Assembly (NCBI RefSeq): GCF_900187015.1
Contig: NZ_LT906479.1
Span: forward strand, 3,968,001 to 4,032,000
DNA: 64,000 bases
Source of the DNA: Serratia ficaria
Lineage (GTDB): Bacteria > Pseudomonadota > Gammaproteobacteria > Enterobacterales > Enterobacteriaceae
Direction: 5' to 3'
Part shown: piece after piece, positions 45,148 to 54,067 of the stretch
Numbering within the stretch: the stretch's first letter is position 1
Layout: each line of letters starts with the position of its first letter
The notes under the pieces: generated by a model
What the model saw: the letters and a program-made list of their open reading frames with translations, nothing else
What the model was told of the DNA's origin: nothing
Databases searched by the model: none
Program-made: the position numbers and the translations under genes

Positions 45148-46749
45148 ATGCAACCATCATCTGAACATGTTAGCGATGTACTGATTGTCGGCAGCGGCGC
45201 CGCGGGCCTGTCACTGGCCCTGCGTCTGGCGCAGCATTGCAAGGTTACCGTACTCAGCAAGGGGCCGCTCAACGAAGGCGCCACCTTTTACGCCCAAGGC
45301 GGGATCGCCGCGGTTTTCGATGAAACGGACAGCATTGCCTCACACGTTGATGACACTTTGATTGCCGGAGCCGGCCTGTGCGACCGGGAGGCCGTCGAGT
45401 TTATCGCCGGCAACGCGCGCCATTGCGTGCAGTGGCTGATCGATCAGGGCGTGTTGTTCGATACCGAGGTCAATGCCCAGGGCGAACAGCATTATCACCT
45501 GACGCGAGAAGGCGGCCACAGCCATCGCCGCATTCTGCACGCCGCCGATGCCACCGGTAAGGAAGTAGAGACTACGCTGGTGGGGAAAGCAAGCGCCCAC
45601 CCCAATATTTGCGTGATGGAACGCCGCAACGCGGTCGATCTGATCACCTCGAACAAGGTCGGCCTGCCGGGCACCCGCAGGGTGGTCGGCGCCTACGTCT
45701 GGAACCGCGAACTGGAGCGGGTGGAGACCTACCGCGCCAAAACGGTGGTGCTGGCCACCGGCGGCGCGGCCAAGGTGTATCAATACACCACCAACCCGGA
45801 CATCTCTTCCGGCGACGGCATCGCCATGGCCTGGCGCGCCGGCTGCCGGGTCGCCAACCTCGAATTCAACCAGTTCCATCCGACCTGCCTGTTCCATCCG
45901 CAGGCGCGCAACTTCCTGCTGACCGAAGCGCTGCGCGGCGAAGGCGCCTGGTTGCTGCGGCCGGACGGCAGCCGCTTCATGCCGGATTTCGATCCGCGCG
46001 GCGAACTGGCCCCGCGCGATATCGTCGCCCGCGCCATCGATCACGAAATGAAACGCCTCGGCGCCGACTGCATGTATCTGGACATCAGCCACAAGCCGGC
46101 CGAGTTCATTACCCAGCACTTCCCGATGATCCACGAAAAACTGCTGACGCTGGGCTTCGATCTTACCCGGCAGCCGATCCCCATCGTGCCGGCGGCGCAC
46201 TACACCTGCGGCGGCGTGATGGTCGATCAGCACGGCCGCACCGACCTGGACGGGCTGTACGCCATCGGCGAAGTCAGCTACACCGGCCTGCACGGCGCGA
46301 ATCGCATGGCGTCGAATTCGCTGCTGGAATGCCTGGTCTACGGCTGGTCGGCGGCGGAGGACATCGTCAAGCGCCTGCCGTTCGTGCAGTTGGCCAAGCC
46401 GTTGCCGCACTGGGATGAAAGCCGGGTAGACGATGCGGACGAGCGGGTGGTGATCCAGCACAACTGGCACGAGCTGCGGCTGTTCATGTGGGATTACGTC
46501 GGCATCGTGCGCACCACCAAGCGGCTGGAGCGCGCGCTGCGGCGCATCAACACCCTGCAGGCGGAAATCGACGAGTATTACGCCAACTTCCGCATCTCCA
46601 ACAACCTGCTGGAGCTGCGCAACCTGGTGCAGGTGGCGGAGCTGATCGTGCGCAGCGCCATGGCGCGCAAGGAGAGCCGCGGCCTGCACTATACGCTGGA
46701 CTACCCGGATCTGCTGCCGCAGGCGCTGCCCACTATCCTGCAACCCTGA
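45148..46749 (+). CDS. nadB: L-aspartate oxidase
   Basis: The 533-residue FAD enzyme oxidises aspartate to iminoaspartate, the first step of NAD synthesis. The FAD-binding [11 protein letters not shown] motif is at the N-terminus, and active-site blocks [14 protein letters not shown] and [20 protein letters not shown] are intact. I start at the ATG at 45148 ([15 protein letters not shown]); an upstream in-frame extension is not conserved. It is divergent from rpoE, as in E. coli. Confidence 0.98.
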   Translation: MQPSSEHVSDVLIVGSGAAGLSLALRLAQHCKVTVLSKGPLNEGATFYAQGGIAAVFDETDSIASHVDDTLIAGAGLCDREAVEFIAGNARHCVQWLIDQGVLFDTEVNAQGEQHYHLTREGGHSHRRILHAADATGKEVETTLVGKASAHPNICVMERRNAVDLITSNKVGLPGTRRVVGAYVWNRELERVETYRAKTVVLATGGAAKVYQYTTNPDISSGDGIAMAWRAGCRVANLEFNQFHPTCLFHPQARNFLLTEALRGEGAWLLRPDGSRFMPDFDPRGELAPRDIVARAIDHEMKRLGADCMYLDISHKPAEFITQHFPMIHEKLLTLGFDLTRQPIPIVPAAHYTCGGVMVDQHGRTDLDGLYAIGEVSYTGLHGANRMASNSLLECLVYGWSAAEDIVKRLPFVQLAKPLPHWDESRVDDADERVVIQHNWHELRLFMWDYVGIVRTTKRLERALRRINTLQAEIDEYYANFRISNNLLELRNLVQVAELIVRSAMARKESRGLHYTLDYPDLLPQALPTILQP

Positions 46750-46761
46750 TAAATGCAGCGC

Positions 46762-46786
46762 GGGCGCCGACAAGGCGCCCTTTTTA
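46762..46786 (+). terminator. Terminator of nadB
   Basis: Stem GGGCGCC / GGCGCCC with a GACAA loop, followed by TTTTTA; it abuts the stop of convergent trmN. Confidence 0.9.
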
Positions 46787-46788
46787 TA

Positions 46789-47535
46789 TCAGTGAAACAG
46801 ATAGAACTCGGTAATCAGCCGGCGGAAACCCTGGGTATAGCCGCCGTCGGCCTGTTTGATCGCCAACCGCTGCTCCTGCAGCTGCGCCGGTTGGCGCGTC
46901 AACGCCAGCAGCACCCGGTGCAAAGGAGTGTCGGCGCGATCGCTGACGTTCAGCCTGGCGGCGGTGTGCCAGCCGCTCTGATGCGCCTGGCGTTCAAACG
47001 CTGCGCCGATGTCGTAGGGCAGCACCACGCAGAAGGTCCCCTGCGCCGCGATCAGCTGCGCGGCGCAGGCCAGCAGGGCGTCGTGAGTCAGGGTTTCGGT
47101 ATAGCGCGCATTGTGGCGCGCCCGGTCGCGGCAGGCCACCGCCGGTTCGAAATAAGGCGGGTTGCTGACGATCAGATCATACTGAGCGGCGTGCCGTTCG
47201 GCATAATGATGGATATCCTGCGCATGCACCTCAATGCGCTGCGGCCACGGGGATGCCGCCACGTTTTCGCGCGCCTGGGCGGCGGCGGCGGCGTCCAGTT
47301 CCACCGCGTCGATGGTCACCGCGTCGCCCGAACGCTGCGCCAGCATCAGCGCGATCAGCCCGCTGCCGCTGCCGATATCCAGCACGCGCCGCGCCTGCGC
47401 CAGCGGCGCCCAGGCGCCGAGCAGCACGCCGTCGGTGCCCACTTTCATGGCGCAACGATCGTGAGCGACAAAGAATTGTTTAAAGGTAAAACCGCCGCGA
47501 CGCGGGGTAAAATTCGCTTTCGATTGATTGCTCAC
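46789..47535 (-). CDS. trmN: tRNA1(Val) (adenine(37)-N6)-methyltransferase
   Basis: The 248-residue SAM-dependent methylase has motif I LDIGSGSGLIALMLAQR and the N6-adenine motif SNPPYF. The N-terminal block GGFTFKQFFVAHDRCAMKVGTDG matches E. coli TrmN6 (YfiC). I chose the GTG at 47535 (MSNQSKANFTPRRG), preceded by AGGTGG, over longer ATG starts that lie in the srmB promoter region. It is divergent from srmB. Confidence 0.92.
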   Translation of the reverse strand: MSNQSKANFTPRRGGFTFKQFFVAHDRCAMKVGTDGVLLGAWAPLAQARRVLDIGSGSGLIALMLAQRSGDAVTIDAVELDAAAAAQARENVAASPWPQRIEVHAQDIHHYAERHAAQYDLIVSNPPYFEPAVACRDRARHNARYTETLTHDALLACAAQLIAAQGTFCVVLPYDIGAAFERQAHQSGWHTAARLNVSDRADTPLHRVLLALTRQPAQLQEQRLAIKQADGGYTQGFRRLITEFYLFH

Positions 47536-47667
47536 AATGACCACCTGGCTACAAAACTGGCGTAGCATAAGGCAATCTGATTTATGGGAAAAGAGATGCT
47601 TTCCGCTTAAATAGGTGAAGAACGCGGCCAACCCGTCTATAATCGGCGCCCCAAGTAGAGGTAGACC

Positions 47668-48993
47668 ATGACAGCAACCAATTTTTCCGAACTCGAACTC
47701 GATGAACGCCTGATCCTCGCACTGCGCGATAAAGGCTACGATCGCCCCACCGCTATTCAGGCCGAAGCTATCCCGCCGGCGATGGACGGGCGCGACGTAT
47801 TAGGTTCGGCTCCGACCGGCACCGGCAAAACCGCCGCATTCTTGCTGCCCGTTTTGCAGCATCTGCTGGATTTCCCACGTAAGAAGTCCGGCCCACCGCG
47901 CGTTCTGATCCTTACCCCAACGCGTGAGCTGGCGATGCAGGTGGCCGATCAGGCGCGTGAATTGGCTGCTCATACCTCGTTGGATATCGCCACCATCACC
48001 GGCGGCGTGGCTTATATGAACCACGCGGAAGTGTTCAGCGAAAACCAGGACGTGGTGGTCGCCACCACCGGTCGCCTGCTGCAATACATTAAAGAAGAGA
48101 ACTTCGACTGCCGCGCGGTGGAGACCCTGATCCTCGACGAAGCCGACCGCATGCTCGACATGGGCTTCGCGCAGGACATCGAAACCATCTCCGCCGAAAC
48201 CCGCTGGCGCAACCAGACGCTGTTGTTCTCCGCCACGCTGGAAGGCGAAGCGATCCGCGAATTCGCCGAGCGCATTCTGAAAGAGCCGGTGGAAGTGGAA
48301 GCCGATCCGTCGCGCCGCGAACGCAAGAAAATCCTGCAGTGGTACTACCGCGCCGACGACGTGCAGCACAAAACCGCCCTGCTGGTGCACCTGCTGAAAC
48401 AGCCGGACGTGCAGAAATCGGTGATCTTCGTGCGCAAGCGCGAGCGCGTGCATGAGCTGGCCACCTGGCTGCGCGAAGCGGGCATCAATACCTGCTATCT
48501 CGAAGGCGAAATGGTGCAGGCCAAGCGCAACGAAGCGGTTAAACGCATGATGGACGGCCGGGTCAACGTGCTGGTCGCCACCGACGTCGCCGCCCGCGGT
48601 CTGGATATCCTCGATATCACCCACGTATTCAACTTCGACATGCCGCGCACCGCGGACACCTACCTGCACCGCATTGGCCGTACCGGCCGCGCCGGGCGCA
48701 AAGGCACCGCCATCTCGCTGGTTGAGGCGCACGACCACCTGCTGCTGGGCAAAGTGGGCCGTTACCTGAACGAACCGCTGAAGCCGCGGGTGATCGACGA
48801 GCTGCGGCCGAAAACCAAGGTGCCGAGCGAGAAGAGCAACGGCAAGCCTTCGAAGAAGGTGCTGGCCAAGCGCGCGGAAGACAAGGTGAAGAACAAGGAA
48901 AAAGCCAAGGTGAAAGTGCGTCATCGCGATGCCAAAAACGTCGGCAAACGTCGGCAAGCCAAGGCCAAACCGGAAGGCAACGGCGCGGAATAA
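47668..48993 (+). CDS. srmB: DEAD-box RNA helicase SrmB
   Basis: The 441-residue helicase acts early in 50S ribosomal subunit assembly. Motifs appear in order: Q motif PTAIQAEAIP, I APTGTGKT, Ia PTRELAMQV, II LDEADRMLDMGF, III SATLEG, V VATDVAARGLD, VI HRIGRTGRAGRKG. A lysine-rich C-terminal tail (from about 380) is typical for RNA binding. It ends at a strong bidirectional terminator. Confidence 0.97.
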   Translation: MTATNFSELELDERLILALRDKGYDRPTAIQAEAIPPAMDGRDVLGSAPTGTGKTAAFLLPVLQHLLDFPRKKSGPPRVLILTPTRELAMQVADQARELAAHTSLDIATITGGVAYMNHAEVFSENQDVVVATTGRLLQYIKEENFDCRAVETLILDEADRMLDMGFAQDIETISAETRWRNQTLLFSATLEGEAIREFAERILKEPVEVEADPSRRERKKILQWYYRADDVQHKTALLVHLLKQPDVQKSVIFVRKRERVHELATWLREAGINTCYLEGEMVQAKRNEAVKRMMDGRVNVLVATDVAARGLDILDITHVFNFDMPRTADTYLHRIGRTGRAGRKGTAISLVEAHDHLLLGKVGRYLNEPLKPRVIDELRPKTKVPSEKSNGKPSKKVLAKRAEDKVKNKEKAKVKVRHRDAKNVGKRRQAKAKPEGNGAE

Positions 48994-49009
48994 CCCCGGC
49001 CCGCATGAA

Positions 49010-49035
49010 GAAAACCGCCTTTTCAGGCGGTTTTC
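49010..49035. terminator. Bidirectional terminator between srmB and phlB-like gene
   Basis: GAAAACCGCCT / AGGCGGTTTTC forms an 11-bp stem whose ends supply A and T tracts on both strands, between convergent genes. Confidence 0.9.
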
Positions 49036-49045
49036 TTATGGCCGC

Positions 49046-49798
49046 TTACCGCTGCGCGTAGCGCGTCGCCAGGCGCTGCCCCTTCAGCCAGGCGTCCAGC
49101 TCGCGGTAGCCCGCCTTCAGCTCTTCATTCTGCAGATGCGCCGGCGTCTGCGAGAAATAAAACTGGAAGGTCATCCCCTGCCGGTTGCGCGCGCGGGCGT
49201 CCGCCCCGGCCTGCAACAGCATCAACGCCAGACGCGGCGCATTGATTTTCGCCGCCAGATGCAATGGCGTATCGCCCAACCGATCGCTCAGGGTGGCGTC
49301 CGCCCCCGCCGCCAACAGCAAGCGCAGCTGCTCTTCGCGCCCGGCCAGCACCGCCGCCGCCAACGGCGTAGCGCCGGTGACGGCATTGCGCGCATTCACC
49401 GGCGCCCCGGCAGCCAGCAGCATCCGCAGGCATTGCGCATCCCGCAGCGCGGCGGCGGTGTGCAACGCGCCGTTGCCGTCCAGCCCGGCGCCGGCATCGG
49501 CCCCGAGCTCAAGCAGCGCCTGCAGGCTCTGCGGCCGCTGCGACAGCATCGCCCATTGCAGCAGCGTGACCTGGCGGTCGCCCCGCTCGCGCAAACGCGC
49601 CTGCGTGGCCTGCGCGACAATCTCCGCTACGTCGCCCCGCGCCACCGCCTGGGCCAGCGCCTGATTGATTCGGCCGTCGAACGGCGATACTTCCTGTTTC
49701 ATCTGTTGCTCCTTAGCCATCATCAGCAAACCGGCGACCGCGATCAGCGCCAGCAGAGCGGCCGCCAGCCCCTGCCGCAGGCGTCGCCGCTCAGGCAT
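49046..49798 (-). CDS. phlB: Ankyrin-repeat partner of phospholipase A1 (PhlB-like)
   Basis: The 250-residue protein has an N-terminal hydrophobic anchor or signal (about 9-27). Four to five ankyrin-type repeats follow, for example LLELGADAGAGLDGNGALHT, LLLAAGADATLSDRLGDTPLH and LLQAGADARARNRQG. In Serratia and Yersinia the phospholipase gene phlA/yplA is followed by phlB/yplB, encoding an accessory protein proposed to inhibit or chaperone the enzyme inside the cell. Its start overlaps the end of the lipase gene by eight bases, so translation is coupled. Role by analogy. Confidence 0.8.
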   Translation of the reverse strand: MPERRRLRQGLAAALLALIAVAGLLMMAKEQQMKQEVSPFDGRINQALAQAVARGDVAEIVAQATQARLRERGDRQVTLLQWAMLSQRPQSLQALLELGADAGAGLDGNGALHTAAALRDAQCLRMLLAAGAPVNARNAVTGATPLAAAVLAGREEQLRLLLAAGADATLSDRLGDTPLHLAAKINAPRLALMLLQAGADARARNRQGMTFQFYFSQTPAHLQNEELKAGYRELDAWLKGQRLATRYAQR

Positions 49799-50738
49799 TG
49801 GCCTGCGCCTCCCACGGTTTTTGCTCCGCCATCGAACTGATGACCTTGTCGATACCGTGCGCCGTCAGGCTGCGATCCACATGCTTGCTCGGCCGCCAGT
49901 CGTCGATGCCGCTCAGGGTATCACCGTTGGCCAGCGTGATGTTGTGGCCGATGGCGTCCGGGATCAGCGAGGTCGATTCCTGGGTGCCGGTCAGCATGTC
50001 ATATTGTTCGCTGTAGCGGCGGATGCCGCCCGCTTCCGCATCCCGCTTGGCGGCGGCGGGATCGATGCCCAGCCGGTTCAGCGTGTAATCGGATACGCCC
50101 GCGGCATTAAACGTCACCGCCACGCTGCCGGTCGCCAGCGCCGCCGTGGCCGCCAGGCCACCGCCAAGCGAGTGGCCGGCGATCGCCAGCGCATCGCCAA
50201 ACGCCGCCTTGGCGCTTTTGGCCACCGCCACCGCCTGATTGTACTGCACATCGTCATAACCGGTCGCCTGGCGCACGTTGCTCAGCCAGTCGCGCCAGTC
50301 GTTGGTGCCGGCGAAGGCCAGCACATACTGTTGGTCATCGCTGTAGATACCGGCCTGGAAGCCCGAGGCCGCATCGTGCAGGCTGGCCGGATCGATACCC
50401 GCGCCAAGCAACGCGTTGTCGCTCAAACGGCTGAACCCGGCCGCGCCCTGGCCGTTCGGGGAATAAACGTCCTTCGCCAGCAGCGCCAGGGTGTAATCCC
50501 CCGGCTGCGATTGCTGCCCGCGGCTCACGCCCTGGCTGGCCGCCGAGATATCGCCGACCAGCGAATCGAACAGGTTGCGTGCGTTCAGGCTGTTCTGTGA
50601 AAGCGTGGCCGCCGGCGCTTGTTCCCCTGGCGTTTCAACGGCCGGTGCGGGCCTTGCCGCTTCGGGCTGCGTACGCGCTGCTGCAGGCGGCATTGCCGCC
50701 GGGGATACCGCCGAGGTAAAGCTTAAAGACATACTCAT
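49791..50738 (-). CDS. phlA: Phospholipase A1-type lipase (PhlA-like)
   Basis: The 315-residue alpha/beta-hydrolase has the serine nucleophile (about Ser190) in AIAGHSLGGGLAATAAL, inside a class 3 lipase-like core. The N-terminal 50 residues are Ala/Pro-rich with no cleavable Sec signal. This is consistent with Serratia PhlA and Yersinia YplA, which are exported through the flagellar type III apparatus and act on host phospholipids. AAGGAG precedes the ATG at 50738. A sigma-28-type promoter lies upstream, and the ankyrin partner gene overlaps downstream. Identification is by motif, size and gene pair. Confidence 0.83.
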   Translation of the reverse strand: MSMSLSFTSAVSPAAMPPAAARTQPEAARPAPAVETPGEQAPAATLSQNSLNARNLFDSLVGDISAASQGVSRGQQSQPGDYTLALLAKDVYSPNGQGAAGFSRLSDNALLGAGIDPASLHDAASGFQAGIYSDDQQYVLAFAGTNDWRDWLSNVRQATGYDDVQYNQAVAVAKSAKAAFGDALAIAGHSLGGGLAATAALATGSVAVTFNAAGVSDYTLNRLGIDPAAAKRDAEAGGIRRYSEQYDMLTGTQESTSLIPDAIGHNITLANGDTLSGIDDWRPSKHVDRSLTAHGIDKVISSMAEQKPWEAQANA

Positions 50739-50795
50739 GCCGACTCCTTGTCGATAGACTTGATCTACTCAGCAACCAAATGGATGCTGCTGTAG

Positions 50796-50822
50796 CTATC
50801 GGCAGGTCGGAGGAGTTCTGTA
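50796..50822 (-). promoter_or_regulatory. Sigma-28 (FliA) type promoter of phlA-like gene
   Basis: On the minus strand TACA-N15-GCCGATAG matches 10 of 12 bases of the flagellar consensus TAAA-N15-GCCGATAA. It is 58 bases upstream of the start codon. This predicts co-expression with late flagellar genes. Confidence 0.65.
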
Positions 50823-50882
50823 ATGCGGGGGATTATCTTTGCGCGGAATGTGATCCGGGTTCGATTTTCAATCGTCGGCCAC

Positions 50883-50905
50883 GAAAAAGGGAGCCGAAGC
50901 TCCCC
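50883..50905 (-). terminator. Terminator of grcA
   Basis: On the minus strand GGGAGC-TTCG-GCTCCC is followed by TTTTTCG, about 20 bases after the grcA stop. Confidence 0.85.
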
Positions 50906-50924
50906 TGATTGACTGCGCCGCCGC

Positions 50925-51308
50925 TTACAGGCTTTCGGTAAAGGTACGGGCGATAACGTCACGCTGCTGCTCTGGCGTCAGCGAATTGAAACGCACCGCA
51001 TAGCCGGACACGCGAATGGTCAGCTGCGGGTATTTTTCCGGATGCTTCACCGCATCTTCCAGCGTTTCGCGACGCAGCACGTTGACGTTCAGGTGCTGGC
51101 CGCCTTCCACGCGTACCGTCGGCTGCATTTCCAGCGGCACTTCGCGGTATTCTATCTGGCCCAGTTCGCTCACCGGCACCACCTGATCTTCCGCATAGTT
51201 CGCCTTGGCGCAAACGCAACGGGCCTCTGCTTTTTCGTCATCCAGCAGCCAGAAAGAATTCACCAGCGCCTGGTCCTTCGCTTGGGTAATTTGAATACCG
51301 GTAATCAT
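50925..51308 (-). CDS. grcA: Autonomous glycyl radical cofactor GrcA (YfiD)
   Basis: The 127-residue protein has the length of E. coli GrcA. Its C-terminal half mirrors pyruvate formate-lyase, with the radical glycine (Gly102) in [12 protein letters not shown]. It replaces the damaged C-terminus of PflB after oxygen exposure. I start at the ATG at 51308 ([11 protein letters not shown]); a longer frame is not conserved. A consensus FNR box lies upstream, matching its known anaerobic and acid induction. Confidence 0.97.
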   Translation of the reverse strand: MITGIQITQAKDQALVNSFWLLDDEKAEARCVCAKANYAEDQVVPVSELGQIEYREVPLEMQPTVRVEGGQHLNVNVLRRETLEDAVKHPEKYPQLTIRVSGYAVRFNSLTPEQQRDVIARTFTESL

Positions 51309-51431
51309 TTTGTTGCCTCCGTACAAGGGCGAAAATTCCACTTCGTGAGAAAACCCAATTCTGGTTTCGGCCATTTGGTAAAACCATTGTTGTCTTGTTG
51401 TTCTGTATACCAGCCTGACCGGGTCAATTCT

Positions 51432-51445
51432 TTGATTAAAATCAA
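51432..51445. promoter_or_regulatory. FNR box upstream of grcA
   Basis: TTGATTAAAATCAA is an exact match to the FNR consensus TTGATN4ATCAA, about 130 bases upstream of the grcA start, in the 345-base grcA/ung divergent spacer. The remainder of the spacer is AT-rich and holds no visible gene. Confidence 0.85.
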
Positions 51446-51653
51446 TTTTTTCGAGGCAGGCATGATGATGGCCGGGGCAAATTTCTGTTTTATATCAATT
51501 TTCCCCTGCAGGGCTGCAGCAATTATTTTTGTAAATTTTCAAAAATAATTGCATATCGCGCACGGCGACAACGTCAAAAGCGGGTTTCGCTGCGCGGAGC
51601 GAAACGGTAAGCTATGCCCGATGAATTGCTAACGAAAACAAAGGAGAGCGTTT

Positions 51654-52337
51654 ATGTCCACCTCCCTCACCTGGCATGACGTTATCGGCAAAGAAAAAGA
51701 GCAGCCCTATTTTGTTGAAACGCTCGCCTTTGTTGCCGCTGAACGCCAGGCCGGCAAGACCATTTATCCACCGCAGAAAGACGTGTTCAACGCCTTCCGT
51801 TTCACCGAGCTGGCGGACGTCAAGGTGGTGATCCTCGGTCAGGATCCTTATCACGGCCCCAATCAGGCCCACGGCCTGTCTTTCTCGGTGCGCCCCGGCG
51901 TGCCGGCGCCGCCTTCGCTGGTGAACATGTACAAAGAGCTGGCGACCGACATTCCCGGCTTTGAGCGCCCAAACCACGGCTGCCTGCAAAGCTGGGCCGA
52001 ACAGGGCGTGCTGCTGCTCAACACGGTGCTGACCGTCGAAGGCGGCCGCGCGCATTCGCACGCCAACCTGGGCTGGGAAACCTTCACCGATAAAGTGATC
52101 GCCGCGCTGAATGAGAACCGCGAAGGCGTAGTGTTCCTGCTGTGGGGCTCGCATGCGCAGAAGAAAGGCAACTTTATCGACCGCCAGCGCCATCACGTGC
52201 TGAAAGCGCCGCACCCTTCGCCGCTGTCCGCGCACCGCGGCTTCCTCGGCTGCCGCCATTTCTCCCAGGCCAATCAGCTGCTGGAACAGCAGGGGCTGAA
52301 GCCGATCGACTGGCTGCCGCAGCTGCCACAGGAATAA
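51654..52337 (+). CDS. ung: Uracil-DNA glycosylase
   Basis: The 227-residue family 1 glycosylase excises uracil from DNA in base-excision repair. The catalytic water-activating aspartate is in [20 protein letters not shown], and the DNA-intercalating loop is [11 protein letters not shown] with its conserved histidine. AAGGAG lies upstream of the ATG. It is divergent from grcA, as in E. coli, and ends at a shared terminator with grpE. Confidence 0.98.
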   Translation: MSTSLTWHDVIGKEKEQPYFVETLAFVAAERQAGKTIYPPQKDVFNAFRFTELADVKVVILGQDPYHGPNQAHGLSFSVRPGVPAPPSLVNMYKELATDIPGFERPNHGCLQSWAEQGVLLLNTVLTVEGGRAHSHANLGWETFTDKVIAALNENREGVVFLLWGSHAQKKGNFIDRQRHHVLKAPHPSPLSAHRGFLGCRHFSQANQLLEQQGLKPIDWLPQLPQE

Positions 52338-52345
52338 CACAGACG

Positions 52346-52374
52346 CAAAAAAGGCACCCTGAGGTGCCTTTCTT
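52346..52374. terminator. Bidirectional terminator between ung and grpE
   Basis: AAAAAAGGCACC-CTGA-GGTGCCTTTCTTT: a 6-bp GC stem extended by A/T pairs between convergent stops. Confidence 0.88.
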
Positions 52375-52393
52375 TACGATGCTGCCGGGGCGA

Positions 52394-52978
52394 TTAAGCC
52401 TTGGCTTTGGAAACCGCGACCATCGCCGGGCGCAGCAGGCGGCCATTCAGCGTATAGCCTTTCTGCATCACCATCATTACGTGGTTCGGTTGGTGATCGG
52501 CGGATTCCATCAGGCTCATCGCCTGGTGCACGTCCGGGTTGAACGGCACGTTGACGTCGCCGACGATCTCGATGCCATACTTGCGCACCACGTCCTGCAG
52601 GGACTTCAGCGTCAGCTCGATGCCTTCGATCATCGCCGCCAGCTCAGGGTTGTTCTTATCGGCCAGCTCCAGCGCGCGCTCCAGGTTGTCGAGCACCGGC
52701 AGCAGATCGCCGGAGAATTTTTCCAGCGCGAACTTGTGCGCTTTCTCGATATCCAGCTCGGTGCGGCGACGGACGTTTTCCATCTCCGCCTTGGCGCGCA
52801 GCAGGCTGTCGCGTTCATGTTGCTGAGCTTCAGCCAGTTGAGCTTCCAGCTCGACAATGCGCTCATCACGCAGATCGACGCCCTCCGCCGCTTCCGGCAG
52901 CACTTCTCCGTGCTGGGCCTGCTGTTCCATTTCTTCCGAGACTTGCTCGTTTGGCGTCTTCTGTTCTTTACTACTCAT
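52394..52978 (-). CDS. grpE: Nucleotide exchange factor GrpE
   Basis: The 194-residue co-chaperone releases ADP from DnaK. It has an acidic, disordered N-terminus, a long coiled coil (about 40-100, including [22 protein letters not shown], shown here only as a landmark), and a beta-domain ending [20 protein letters not shown], the family signature. A sigma-32 promoter lies 45 bases upstream. It is divergent from nadK. Confidence 0.97.
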   Translation of the reverse strand: MSSKEQKTPNEQVSEEMEQQAQHGEVLPEAAEGVDLRDERIVELEAQLAEAQQHERDSLLRAKAEMENVRRRTELDIEKAHKFALEKFSGDLLPVLDNLERALELADKNNPELAAMIEGIELTLKSLQDVVRKYGIEIVGDVNVPFNPDVHQAMSLMESADHQPNHVMMVMQKGYTLNGRLLRPAMVAVSKAKA

Positions 52979-53020
52979 GAATATCTCCGCGTTTTAGCAT
53001 TAATCTCGCAACTTGGCTTA

Positions 53021-53048
53021 TTATGGGGATCAAAACCGGGGTTTCAAG
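53021..53048 (-). promoter_or_regulatory. Heat-shock (sigma-32) promoter of grpE
   Basis: On the minus strand CTTGAAA (53042-53048) is followed after 13 bases by CCCCATAA (53021-53028), a close match to CTTGAAA-N13-15-CCCCATNT. Confidence 0.85.
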
Positions 53049-53102
53049 TCAACCGGTCACAATGTGGGGCATAAACTGGCCCCGGTGAGGAAAATCACAA
53101 CA

Positions 53103-53981
53103 ATGAATAAAAAATTCGCCTGTATCGGCATTGTTGGCCACCCGCGTCACCCTTCAGCGCTGGCAACGCACGAGATGCTGTTTCACTGGTTGGTCGCCCG
53201 CGGCTATTCGGTGATGATTGAGCGACAAATCGCCCAGGATCTGGGGCTGAAAGACGCCGTGACCGGCAGCCTGGCGGACATCGGCCAGCGGGCCGACCTG
53301 GCGGTGGTGGTCGGCGGCGACGGCAACATGCTCGGCGCCGCGCGCGTGCTGGCGCGTTACGACATCAAGGTGATCGGGGTGAACCGCGGCAACCTCGGCT
53401 TCCTTACCGACCTCGATCCCGACAACGCGCTGCAGCAGCTGGCGGACGTGCTGGAAGGCGAATACATCGATGAGCAGCGCTTCCTGCTGGAAACCATCGT
53501 GCACAAAGAACACCAGCAATGCCGCATCAGCACCGCCATCAACGAAGTGGTGCTGCACCCCGGCAAAGTGGCGCACATGATCGAATTCGAAGTGTATATC
53601 GACGATCGCTTCGCCTTCTCCCAGCGCTCCGACGGCCTGATTATCGCCACCCCGACCGGCTCCACCGCCTATTCGCTCTCCGCCGGCGGGCCGATCCTCA
53701 CCCCGTCGCTGGAAGCCATCGCGCTGGTGCCGATGTTCCCGCATACCCTTTCCGCCCGCCCGCTGGTGATCAACGGCGACAGCACCATCCGGCTGAAGTT
53801 TTCGCATATCGGCAGCGATCTGGAGATCAGCTGCGACAGCCAGATCGCACTGCCGATCCAGGAAGGCGAAGAAGTATTGATACGCCGCAGTGATTTCCAC
53901 CTGAATCTTATTCACCCGAAGGACTACAGCTATTTCAATACGTTAAGCACCAAGCTGGGCTGGTCAAAAAAATTGTTCTAA
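53103..53981 (+). CDS. nadK: NAD kinase
   Basis: The 292-residue protein (same length as E. coli) phosphorylates NAD to NADP. The GGDGN motif is in [17 protein letters not shown], the second conserved region is [17 protein letters not shown], and NEVVLHPGK follows the family. I start at the ATG at 53103 ([12 protein letters not shown]). A 30-codon upstream extension crosses the grpE promoter and is rejected. Confidence 0.97.
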   Translation: MNKKFACIGIVGHPRHPSALATHEMLFHWLVARGYSVMIERQIAQDLGLKDAVTGSLADIGQRADLAVVVGGDGNMLGAARVLARYDIKVIGVNRGNLGFLTDLDPDNALQQLADVLEGEYIDEQRFLLETIVHKEHQQCRISTAINEVVLHPGKVAHMIEFEVYIDDRFAFSQRSDGLIIATPTGSTAYSLSAGGPILTPSLEAIALVPMFPHTLSARPLVINGDSTIRLKFSHIGSDLEISCDSQIALPIQEGEEVLIRRSDFHLNLIHPKDYSYFNTLSTKLGWSKKLF

Positions 53982-53999
53982 AAAGCGCGCCAGCCACTT

Positions 54000-54019
54000 T
54001 ACTGTATATAAAACCAGTT
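54000..54019. promoter_or_regulatory. LexA box 1 of recN
   Basis: TACTGTATATAAAACCAGTT fits CTG-N10-CAG exactly; it begins 19 bases after the nadK stop. Confidence 0.85.
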
Positions 54020-54021
54020 TA

Positions 54022-54041
54022 TACTGTATGAAACTACAGTT
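54022..54041. promoter_or_regulatory. LexA box 2 of recN
   Basis: TACTGTATGAAACTACAGTT fits CTG-N10-CAG exactly and lies two bases from box 1, 26 bases before the recN start. E. coli recN is likewise under multiple LexA boxes and is among the most strongly SOS-induced genes. Confidence 0.9.
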
Positions 54042-54067
54042 ATGTGTTTATGCACAGGAAGGTTCCC

